Assembly (NCBI GenBank): GCA_945643635.1
Contig: CALZFC010000030.1
Coordinates: 2,542,501 to 2,606,500, forward strand
Direction of reading: 5' to 3'
Length of the DNA: 64,000 nucleotides
DNA from: Allodiplogaster sudhausi
Lineage: Eukaryota; Nematoda; Chromadorea; Rhabditida; Diplogasteridae
Part shown: in pieces, positions 34,632 through 46,600 of the stretch
Position numbering within the stretch: the stretch's first letter is position 1
Layout: the number at the start of each line of letters is the position of its first letter
Made by a program: the position numbers and the translations under genes
The notes under the pieces: model-generated
What the model saw: only the letters and a program-made list of their open reading frames with translations
Told to the model about the DNA's origin: nothing
Database searches by the model: none

Positions 34632-37600
34632 CTAAGCAGCTGCAGCTGCTGCTGCCGCAGCGGCCGAAGCGGCCGCGCCTCTATGCAAGAATCTCGAGAG
34701 ATGCTTGAGCAGATACTTCTTGGCGCGCAGCGACAACCGGTCAAAGATGGCCTTGTAGCCGGCGCCCGGTGGCAGCTGATCCGATGGCAGCTCGATCGCC
34801 GGCTCCAGCTTCACCGGCGGCGGCTCCGGCCCGCCGACAATGATCTCGTAGGGCGCACGCGCCGGATCGACTGGAGCCGACGGCAGCGGAGTAGACGTCG
34901 CCGCCAAGAGGGCGCCGAGGCCGGCCTTCAAGCAAAATATTCTCAAATTTAGGTGTCAATGACCTTTCGCAGAGTTTTCAGGAGGTTTTTGTACGTATTT
35001 TCAGAAGAGAAAAAAAGAAAAATAAGTCGAACCTGCTGCGCCTGCTTTGCGGTGAGATAAATCTTGACTGGCCGCTGCTTTCCGCCTTCTGAACAGAGGC
35101 AGATTTTTTTCCACTCTTATCTATTATAATCAATTAGTTGATTACCAACTGTTACTAAGATTATGTAAACAAATAGGAGATAATGCACCTTCAATGTAAA
35201 CGATTAGCGGTTGCATGTCATTGTCAGGCGGTGAGGCGCTCACTTCAGGCAGGTTTGCCGAGTTCGGATCGACCGCTTCACCTCCTCCCGGAGAAGATGG
35301 CAAATTACTTGGCAAGTTTCTGTCTGATGAACTTGAAGATGCAGCCGGCACCAGCACTTGTGGAGATGGCTGCTTCTTAGGCAGCAAGTACTGCTCGATG
35401 TTGCCACCTCTTCTATCTTGTGGTGTGTTGCCAGTGCCACCCGAAGGCACTTGCGCTTGCCGATCGTACGGCACCTGACTGGGTGAAACGTTGATCTGAG
35501 GAATCGACTGCCAAGTCGGGTTGTTTCCGGGAGTTCTAGGGTCACCGTACGGACGCAGTTGACCATTTGGTACTGCTCGATTCGGGAGTCCCTCATTTGG
35601 CGCTGGCGGAATAGCGCCTGGTGGCCATGATGTGCGAGTCCCATTGTCCCCTTCCGGTGCCACTTGTAACTTGTGAGATCCCGAGTTTTCCGGAGAAGAA
35701 TTGGGGAGTGAATGCGCTTGCTGAGCATGCCCAGGTGATGCTGGAATTGGCTGCTTCCCCCGCCCCTGTTGCGCTGAAGGATATTCGGATGAGTTCCTTG
35801 AAGCCGGTGCTCTATTTGACTGATATGGACCATTTTCTTCATGTCCTTGAGGTAGATGTTGTAGAGGGTAAGATCCGTTGGAATTGCTCTCATAAGGTGG
35901 ACCGGACGCGCTGTTTGGTGTCTTGTGTGGGAAGCTTGTCTCAGCTGCGGGTGACTGATGAGGAGCACCGTGAGATGGCACTGATGCGTCAGGCTCGTAT
36001 TGATTGCTGCCAGGACGGATATTGTGAGGCGGAGGCCGTAGCGTTGTCCAGGTGTTCTGCGGTGGTCTGGGCCGTACACTGCTTCCTCGTGGTGGTAGCC
36101 ACTGAAAGTTTCTCAATCGTGTAGTCGGAGGCGTATATGGTCCGGGAGGATGGGAGCCGTCGTGTGGCAGTTGAAAGCCTGGAGGTTGCTGTCCTGGAGG
36201 AGCAGAGTAAGGGCTTTCTGTCGCCGAATATGGCGGTTGTTGTCCGGGTGGGTGGGATCCTGTATATGAGCCATTAGTAATGTAACTTGAGGAAACTTTT
36301 GCTCCAACGACTGACTTCCATAACCAGGTACGGCAGGAAGTTGCTGGCCTGGACGAATAGGATATGATGGAGACTGACTGTTGTCGTATGGTGGCGCTGC
36401 ATCATGTGGTGGTATGTTGTTCTTATTGCCTGCAACAATCGGTAATTCATGGTGAGAATTTGATGAACAACTTGTCTATCACGAAATTCCCGGGTGAGGA
36501 TTGTACTGCTGCTGGTTATAGCTAGGTGATTTTGTTGTGAAAGCATGACTGTGTTGGTCCACTGCATGTGGACTAGAAGTGCTGTTAGAATTATCTCCTT
36601 TCTACAAGGAATCGGGTAGAGCTGTGTAGCTTGAAGTTGTTACAATATAGATGCTAGCATTATGTATGTATGTGGCGGTGTGGAGTAAGAGAAGCATTGC
36701 AGAATAATTCCCGGAGAAGGTGAAAATTCATAAGGTAAATTTCCATCTTCTGAGCTACCGTCTGCATTAGAATTATCTGATGTTAAAATGGTGTGCTTGT
36801 GTTTAGGATTCTATGGTGGTGCTGTCTACATTTAGCTGTTTGGCTTTATACCTGAAGTAGATGAAGATCCAGAGGGAAAACTTCCTTTATCTGAGTTACC
36901 GCTTTCATCTGGATATTCTGGTGGCGAATTAGAGTAGGGATATTCAGGTTGGTGAGTTCTGGTGTAAAAGAATCCTTGTGGATATGATGAACCATAGGGA
37001 GGAGTTAAATTGTCTGAACCATCGGGACCTTCTGGATACGGTGATGTTGGGTTAGGATAGTGATCATTAGGGTTCGGAGAGGGAGTTGTGTAAAAGGATC
37101 CTTGTGGCTCAATCCACGGAGGAGATGATGAACCATAGGGTGGATTTCCATTGTCTGTTCCATCGGGCCCTTCTGGATACGGTGATGTGTTCGGAGAGGG
37201 AGCTATGAAAAAGGATCCTTGTGGCTCAATCCCTGGGGGAGATGATGAACCATAGGGTGAACTACCATTGTCTGAGCCATCGGGTCCTTCTGGATACGAT
37301 GATGTTGGATTATGATAGTGATCGCTGGGGTTCGATGAAGGAGCTGTGTAAGAGGATCCTTGTGGCTCATTCCCCGGAAGAGATGATGAATCATATGGTT
37401 GACTCCCATTTTCTGTTCCATCGTGTCCTTCTGGATACGGTGATGTTGGGTTAGGGTAGTGATGGTTAGGATTCGGTGAAGGAGTTGTGTAAAAGGATCC
37501 TTGTGGCTCAATCCCCGGAGGAAATGATGAACCATATGGTGGACTTCCATTGTCTGTTCCATCGGGCCCTTCTGGATACGGTGGTGTTGGGTTAGGGTAG

Positions 37601-40600
37601 TGATCGTTAGGGTTCGGTGAAGAAGTTGTGTAAACATATCGTTGTGGCTCAATCCCTGGAGTAGATGATAAACCATAGGGTGAACTCCCATTTTCTGTTC
37701 CATCGGGTCCTTTTGGATACGTTGATGTTGGGTTAGGGTAATGATCGTTAGGGTTCGGTGAAGGTGTGTAAAAGGATCCTTGTGGCTCAATCCCCGGAGG
37801 AAATGATGAACCATAGGGTGGACTTCCATTGTCTGTTCCATCGGGCCCTTCTGGATACGGTGATGTTGGGATAGGGTAGTGATCGTTAGGGTTCGGTGAA
37901 ACAGTTGTGTAAACGGATCGTTGTGGCTCAATCCCCGGAGGAAATGATGAACCATAGGGTGGACTTCCATTGTCTGTCATATCGGGCCCTTCTGGATACG
38001 GTGATGTTGGGATAGGGTAGTGATCGTTAGGGTTCGGTGAAGGTGTGTAAACGGATCGTTGTGGCTCAATCCCCGGAGGAAATGATGAACCATAGGGTGG
38101 ACTTCCATTGTCTGTCATATCGGGCCCTTCTGGATACGGTGATGTTGGGATAGGGTAGTGATCGTTATGGTTCGGTGAAGGAGTTGTGTAAAAGGATCCT
38201 TGTGGCTCAATCCCCGGAGGAAATGATGAACCATATGGTGGACTTCCATTGTCTGTTCCATCGGGCCCTTTTGGATACGTTGATGTTGGGTTAGGGTAAT
38301 GATCGTTACGGTTCGGTGAAGGTGTGTAAACGGATCGTTGTGGCTCAATCCCTGGAGGAGATGATGAACCATCGGGTGGACTTCCATTTTGTGTTCCATC
38401 GGGTCCTTCTGGATACGGTGATGTTGGGATAGGGTAGTGATCGTTAGGGTTCGGTGAAAGAGTTGTGTAAAAGGATCCGTGTGGCTCAATACCTCTAGGA
38501 GATGATGAACCATAAGGGAGATTTTCGTTGTTTGATTTGGGGAAATTCTGCAAGGTAGGAATTGTATGTTCCATGTCAGGAGTTTGAGGTGGTACAAAAT
38601 AACTGATTGAATATGTAGGCTTTCCAGTCTTTGATCTGAGAGGCTCTTCCAGATAAACAATGGATGGAACTGACTGGTGTTTCCTATGTGGTAATGGTGG
38701 TGTTACGTGCGTGTTGTTGTACTGTTCACTCGTAGGTGGGTTTCCAGATGGAGCACTGCTGGGTGGTTCAGAAAAAGTGCTAGTTGTTGTCGTGTATTGC
38801 ATAGGCAAAGTTGGTGCAGGATAAAAATAATCAGATCTCTCTGTTCCGGACGTTGTTGTCTCTCGGCCTGGTATGTGTGACAGTGGAGGTGTTGGTGATG
38901 CGTGATGAGGTTTATGGTCATTTGTGATGGTGTCATTTGGGGGCGCATGAATTTCGGGCTTTTTATTATAATGATTACGAGGATAGTTTGGTGAAGAGGA
39001 AAACCGGAGATTATTTCCCCGTGGATTGCTGGATTTCAGCCCATGCGGGTTTACCCGTGCGGTGGTTGTAGGCAAGTTCCCGTGATAACCTGTAGGTTGA
39101 TGTTCATATTGCCCAGAACTAGTCGACAGCGGTTCAATCGACCCTATTGTATTGGGGAGGTGAGGTCCCGATGGCTCGTCGTCTGACGTCGGGTACCCGG
39201 GACGATGCAGGTTCGGCACAATTGAATTGCCTGGCGGCCCACTTTCATGTCCAATTGCATAGATGATGTTTGGCGTTGGTGGAGGAATGGCATATGAATT
39301 GTCGCCGGGCAATGGATTTGCCGAGTCGTGACCGGAAGGCGGAGTCAAGGATTGGCCAGGAGAGGGTGAATGAGAGCTGTGACCTGGCACAGGATACAAA
39401 TCTTCGTGCCCAGATGGAGGCGTTGAATATCTTCCCACCGGATTTGGATATCCTGGTCGATGCAAATTTATCTCAACCGGATGATGTGGCGGGCCAGATT
39501 CAGCACCAATTGGTTCTGAGTGAGGCATTACATATGAACCTCCGCCTGGTAGCGGATTTCCTGAATAGCGATCCGGAGGTGAAGTCGAATACTGATCTGG
39601 TGGGGTGGAATATGATGCTCCTCCAGGTCCAGGAAAGGAATCTTCGTGTCCTGAAGGAGGTCTTGAATCTCTCCCCGGCTGATGTGGATATGAATCTTTA
39701 CCAGAAGGGAGCGGCGTCGGATAGGTGCCACCTTCCGGCAAGGCATATGATGAACCATGACTAGAGGGAGGGGTTGTATATTGCCCAAGCGGGTAGAAGT
39801 TCGATCCACCACCAGGCAACGGATTTGTTATATCATTTCCAGAAGGAGGTCTTGAATATCTTCCCGGCTGATGTGGATATGAATCTTTGCCAGAAGGTGG
39901 CGTAGTTGGATAGGTGTTACCTTCCGGCAATGCGAATGATGAACCATGACTAGGAGGAGGTGTTGCATATAGCCCAGGCGGGTAGAAGTGCGATCCACCA
40001 CCAGGCAATGGATTTGCAAGATCGTGTCCAGAAGGAGGCTTTGAATCTCTTCCCGGCTGATGCGGATATGAATCTTCGCCAGAAGGTGGCGGAGTGGGAT
40101 AGGTGCCACCTTCCGGCAATGCGAATGATGAACCATGACTAGTGGGAGGTGTTGCATATAGCCCAGGCGGGTAGAAGTGCGATCCACCACCAGGCAATGG
40201 ATTCGTTTGATCGTGTCCAGAAGGAGGTCTGGAATCTCTTCCCGGCTGATGTGGATATGAATCTTCGCCAGAAGGTGGCGGAGTCGGATAGGTGCCACCT
40301 TCCGGCAGCACATATGATGAACCATTACTTGACGGAGGTGTTGCATATTGCCCAGGCGGGTAGAAGTGCGATCCACCACCAGGCAACGGATTTATTAAAT
40401 CGTGTCCAGAGGGAGGCGTTGAATACGGGACAGGTGATGTCGGGTATGATCCCTCACTGCTGTAAGGAGGTGTAGAATACTTGTCAGCAGGATATTGACG
40501 TGAGTCATAGCCCGGCACAGGGTTGGTTGACTCATGCGGTAATGAAGTTGGATATCTTTCTGGTGGAGTCGAATAAGAATCACCACCAGGCAACGGAAAG

Positions 40601-43600
40601 TTGTCCTCATGTCCGAAAGGTGGTGTTGAGTAATGATCAGGTGGCGTCGGATAGGAGACACCGCTTGGTACTGGATACGATGAATTCTTACTCGACGGTG
40701 ATGGGTATGAGTTATCGCCAGGAAGATTGTGTGATTGAGTTCGATCGGGTGGTGGAGTTGGATACGACCCATTACCGAGAACAGGATGAGATGCCTCATG
40801 TCCAGTGGGCGGCTGTGTGACTCGCGAACGTACCGGTGGTCTGCTTCCGGGTGGGTAACTCGGAGAGTGTGGCTCATAGCGACCGACACTTGTTGGGGGT
40901 GGTTGCTCATGCAGCACAACAGGAATATTTTGCGGCGATTGTTCGTCGTCGAACGTCGGAATTCCCGGTCTATGCAGGAGCGGTATTCGAGTCGGACCGC
41001 TCTCATGACCAATTGCGACGATGACAGTAGGAGTTGAAGAAGGCGTTACATAGGAGCCGCCACCGTACATCGGATGAGTGTGATCGCGACTGAAAGGAGG
41101 ACTTGAATAACGGCCAGGTGAGGTCGGATATGTGTCACCACCGGGTTCGGTCTGTGATCTTCCATGTCCCTGTGGAGGATTAGAATTTACACCTGGAGGA
41201 GCATCAAAGTCTGTAGTATGATGCTCGTAGCGTCCTGAGCTAGTCGGTGGCGGATCTATTGGTCCAATTGGAATAGGAATACGTGGCCCAGATGGTTCAT
41301 CCTCGGACGTCGGAAGGCCAGGTCGGTGGAAGCCCGGCTGAAACGGATTACGGGGAGGGCCACTCTCATGGCCGACTGCGAAGATAATTGTTGTTGTTGG
41401 AGGAGGTGTGGCATAAGAGATGCCACTTGGCAATGGCTGAGTGAAATCATGGCCTGACGGAGGAGCTGAATAAATGGTAGGTGCGGTTGGATAGGTGCCA
41501 CTATTTTCGTCTGACGGAGTTGGATAGGAACCACCGCTTTTTAAACTGTGACCGGTAGGAGGCGTTGAATATTCGTTAGGAGGAGTTGGGTACGACACAC
41601 CTTTCGGCAATGGATATGTTACATCGTGACCGGTAGGAGGGGTTGAATATTCGTTAGGAGGAGTTGGGTACGACACACCACTCGGCAATGGATATGTTAC
41701 ATCGTGACCAGTAGGAGGGGTTGAATATTCGTTAGGAGGTGTTGGGTACGACACATCACTCGGCAATGGATATGTTACATCGTGACCGGTAGGAGTGGTT
41801 GTATAATCGTTAGGAGGTGTTGGGTACGACACATCACTCGGCAATGGATATGTTACATCGTGACCGGTAGGAGTGGTTGTATAATCGTTAGGAGGAGTCG
41901 GATATGAAGTACCGCTTGGTACCGGGAATGAATGATGACCAGTAGTAGTAGTTGAGCTACCTCCACGTTGAGTCGGATAGGCATCACTGCCATGTGTAGT
42001 GGAAGTCGATTTGTGACCATGCTGTTGGGTATGAGTTGGACGTATTCCAGGTGGAAAACTCGTGCGGTGAATATCGGTAGGATACGTAATATCAGTTGAT
42101 ACGTGTTTACTCGATGTCGTCCGGGTGTGGTGTGATGTCCTAGAACGAGTTGTCTTGGTCGGCCGCGTTGGGAAGAACATAATCGCGTGAGGTGGTTGCG
42201 TGGTGTCAGGTTCCACTGCAAATAAGAATGAAATTTTCACGATTTATTTACAGCAAAGTGCTAGATTTATGGCAAGAAACTGTGAAGGCAAGCATTCATT
42301 GAGAACCTGGCTCAGTAGTAATATCAGGTATGTCTGGAACGAAGGTGTACTCGTTAGTTTGCCCGGGCGGTGGCGTCGGATACGTTGGATTGTACGGATT
42401 CGGGTATTCGTAATGATTTCGAAGGTAACTTGTCGTCATTGTCGTCGGTATCTAAGCGATTTGAAAATGTTAATGATACAAAAAAAGGGAAAAATTTAAG
42501 AGCTACTATAACTGACGATGGTTGTGGTTGTTGTCTGCGGGCATCGAGGGCATGGCGTTGGCCATGGCATTTCAGGCGACCAATCGGGCGGCCAGAAACC
42601 ATCTGGATCTGGAGGCCATGAACCGTCTGGTCCAAGTGGTGTCGGATGTAGCGGCCGCGACACCCATACCTTTCGCTCGTTCCATGGTCTCCATGGCACA
42701 CCTGGACCGGGGCACTTGGGGCATGATGAGATGGTTGTCGTGGTTGTTGTCGTGTTGGTGAACTCTGGGAACGGGCAGGTCGGTGGCCAAGGCTTGTTCG
42801 GCGGCCAATCCGGTGGCCAGAAACCTTCGTCATCGGGTGGCAAAAATTCTTCATTACTCCCTGGTACACCATGACCCCGTGAGCGATCATTGTCAGTCTC
42901 GTTGAAGGATCCTTTTCCGCCACCACCACCCCGATGCCACTCTTTTCTCTCATGCCAAGGGCGGCCACGCCAAGTCTTTCTATTATACCAAGGCTTCCAT
43001 GGGATTCCGTGCCATGGGAGTAGCGGGCATTTCTCCATATAAGTTGTCGTCTGCTGGGTCGTAGTTGAAGTTGTTGTTGTGGTTTCGTCAGGAAATGGGC
43101 AAGTCGGTGGCCACGGCCGGTTAGGTGGCCAGTTAGGAGGCCAGAAGCCTTCGTCGTCTGGCGGAATTGGTCCACCGGAACCGTCATGGTCGGTTTCATT
43201 GAATTTTCCTCCAGCCCCACCTCCGCCATGGTCCCAGTCCTTACGCTCAAACCAAGGCCGTCCGCGCCATTTTGTGCGCTCACGCCATGGCTTCCATGGG
43301 ATGCCGTGATAAGGAAGTAGCGGGCATTTCTCTTCAACTGTTGTTGTGGTGGTTGGTAGAGTGGTTGTAGTGGTAGCAGTACTCTCTGGATATGGGCAAG
43401 TCGGCGGCCATGGCCGGTCTGGGGGCCAGTTAGGCGGCCAGAATCCTTCGTCGTCTGGTGGCAGAGGCTCTTCCACGCTACCGTGAAGTCCATGACCTCT
43501 GGATCCATCCCTGTCGGTTTCGTTAAAAGTTCCGCCAGCTTTGCCACCCCCACGATCCCAATCCTTGCGTTCATACCACGGCCGTCCGCGCCATTTTTTG

Positions 43601-46600
43601 CGCTCACTCCATGGCTTCCATGGTTGGCCGTGATAGGGAAGTAGCGGACACTTTTCTTCAACTGTTGTTGTGGTGGTTGGCAGAGTGGTGGTAGTGGTAC
43701 TAGTACTCTCTGGATATGGGCAAGTCGGCGGCCATGGCCGGTCTGGGGGCCAGTTAGGCGGCCAGAATCCTTCGTCGTCTGGTGGCAGAGGCTCTTCCAC
43801 GCTACCGTGAAGTCCATGACCTCTGGATCCATCCCTGTCGGTTTCGTTAAAAGTTCCGCCAGCTTTGCCACCCCCACGATCCCAATCCTTGCGTTCATAC
43901 CACGGCCGTCCGCGCCATTTTTTGCGCTCACTCCATGGCTTCCATGGCTGGCCATGATAGGGAAGTAGCGGACACTTTTCTTCAACTGTTGTTGTGGTGG
44001 TTGGATGAGTGGTCGTAGTGGTAGTAGTACTATCTGGAAATGGGCAAGTCGGAGGCCAAGGGCGATTCGGAGGCCAATTAGGTGGCCAGAAACCTTCGTC
44101 ATCTGGTGGAAGAGGTTCTTCAGAGCTGCCGTGTAGTCCGTGGCCTCTGGATCCGTCCCTATCTGTTTCGTTGAATGTTCCGTTTGTACCACCACCACCA
44201 CCATGGTCCCAGTCCTTACGCTCAAACCACGGCCGTCCACGCCATTTCGTGCGCTCGCGCCATGGCTTCCATGGTGTGCCGTGATAGGGAAGTAACGGAC
44301 ATTTCTCTTCAACTGTTGTTGTTGTGGTTGGTTGAGTCGTCGTGGTTGTAGTCGTAGTCTCTGGAAAGGGACAGCTCGGTGGCCACGGCTTGTTTGGCGG
44401 CCAATTGGGCGGCCAGAAGTCCTCTTCGTCAGGCGGAAGAAACTCTTCATTACTGCCGGGGATACGATGACCGCCAGTGCCATCACGGTCCGTTTCGTTG
44501 AAAAAGCCTCTACCCCCGCCACCATTATGAAGCCATTCCTTGCGTTCATACCATGGCCGGCCGTGCCACATCTTCCGCTCATACCACGGTCTCCATGGAA
44601 TGCCGTGCCATGGTAGCAGAGGGCACTTCTCCTTGACAGTAGTCGTCGTGGTCGGGGTAGTCTGGGTAGTTGTCGTCGTGGTGCTCGACGTAGTGCTGGT
44701 CGACGTGGTGTTGCCTGGGAATGGGCAGTTTGGTGGCCACGGCTTGTTTGGCGGCCAGTCGGGTGGCCAGAAGCCCTCATCATCCGGCGGGAGTGCCTCC
44801 TCGGTTTCTCCACCAGGCAAGCCATGCCGGTGTCCGGGATCATTTTCCCACTCCTTGCGTTCCTGCCATGGTCGTCCACGCCACGTCTTCCGCTCGTACC
44901 ACGGCTTCCACGGTATGCCGTGCCATGGAAGCAGCGGACACTTCTCCACAGTTGAAGTGGTTGTTGTGATGGTAGTGCTGGTTGTGGACGTCGTCCCTGT
45001 GGTTGTCGTATGTCCCGTAGTGTGAGTGGTTGTCGGCGTACTAGTCGTCGTTGTCTGTGTTGTTGTTGGTGTAGTTCGCGATGTGAACGTGGGAAAGGTA
45101 AAGAAGAGATGGAAGGTCTTCGTGGTTGTCGGGAAGGTTTGAGTAGTTTCCGTGGTGGTGGTAGGAAATGTTCTCGATGTAGTAACATCTGTCGTCGTGA
45201 AGAACTGCTTAGTCGTCGTGGTATCCGTATTGAACTCGGGTATGGTCGGGAACGTCTGGGTGGTGAAATCGGTACTGGTAGTCGTGGCGGTTGTAGTGGT
45301 GAAGGAGTCTGTCGTCTTTTCGGTAGTAGTCAAGACAGGGTGTGGCGGCTGCGGCGGCTTTAGGTAAACTATCTAAAAACAACGGACACAGTTCAATTTC
45401 TGCGAGATCTTATAGTTAGAGCGAGAAAAAAAGATATGTTAAAAATAGTTTTCCCAAGAATGTTTTGGGTTGAAAAAAACAATCCATGATATGATACTTT
45501 ATTTATCAGCCTTCTACTTTGATAAATGTTTAAGGATTTTTGTCGCACCTCTACTTCTGGAGGTTCCAAATCGTGCGTCGGGAGTGGCCCTCTGTTGTTT
45601 GCTGGAGGAACTCTGAATTTAAATATCTAGCACTTATTATGCACTTTAAGTTACATATATACAGCCAAATTCTCTGCAAATATGTTGATAGTTTGGTTAT
45701 TATTTGAGGTTTTCTCTTTATTAAATCTAGGATGTATTGTAAACTTAAGAAAAGGATTGGAATGTCAATGGTAACTGCAACCATATTCAACGTTGTTACA
45801 TAAATACAGCAATGTGGCACTCGTGAAGGTACTTACTCCGTCTGCGTTTCTTCAGATCTAAAATTTGATTAGTATAGTACAGCACCCGACAAAGGATAAT
45901 TGTTATGCATGTAACAAAAAAACTGCTGTTTTCATCGCAGAACGCCATATTGAAAAAGATAAACAACACAAATTGGTGAGTGTGAAGAAGAAAGGGAGAT
46001 ACAAGACCGATAGAGAGAGAGGGAGAATGAGGAAGAAAGAGAAAGAGAGAAAGAGAGCGACATAGAGAGAGAGAGCAAAGATAAGTGTGTGAGGAGAGAG
46101 AGACAGCAAAGATAAGTGTGTGAGATAGGGAGCTAGAAAGAGACGTCGAAATGTAAAAAAAAGGTAATGCTAAAACAAACAAAAAATTAGAGAGCGTACC
46201 CTGGTGGTGGTTTTGGCCTAAGCGGAATTCTGAAATATGTAAATTTGTTATGCTTCAATGCAAGAGAATTAGCAATAAAAATAAATTATATTCACACGGT
46301 TTAATTGCTTCCTGAAGCGGAAAACTCTCACACATATTCAGTTTCCAACAGAAGAAGAATAAATAAACAAATTGTTATTCTGACGTTATAAATTAGGTTT
46401 TTTAACACAAAAGTTGTTCTTGTTATTTTTATTCCCAGCCAGACGGCCGCACTCACTCAGGTCCCTCGGGTGGCACTATTATGATCCGTGTCTCGGGCGG
46501 CGTCAGAGGAGGCTCGGGAAAGAAGTCTTCGTCTAACGGCGGATGTGGCGGAGTACTGTAAACACACCGAAAACATATTTATAAGTAAGTTAAAATAAAT

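Noticed and set aside
36113..36567. Short alternative-frame readings in the 3' part of the mucin-like gene
   Set aside because: They lack the Pro/Gly/Tyr bias of the flanking coding sequence and are better explained as shadows around a frame break.
42354..45188. A 944-codon open frame in another frame of the same strand as the Trp/Pro/Cys exon, plus long antisense frames in 36.8-42.2 kb
   Set aside because: The repeat composition (Thr, Pro and Trp codons) rarely creates stops in the other frames. The chosen frame is the one that joins neighbouring exons in phase and gives conserved Cys, Trp and sequons. Dual coding is not needed to explain it.
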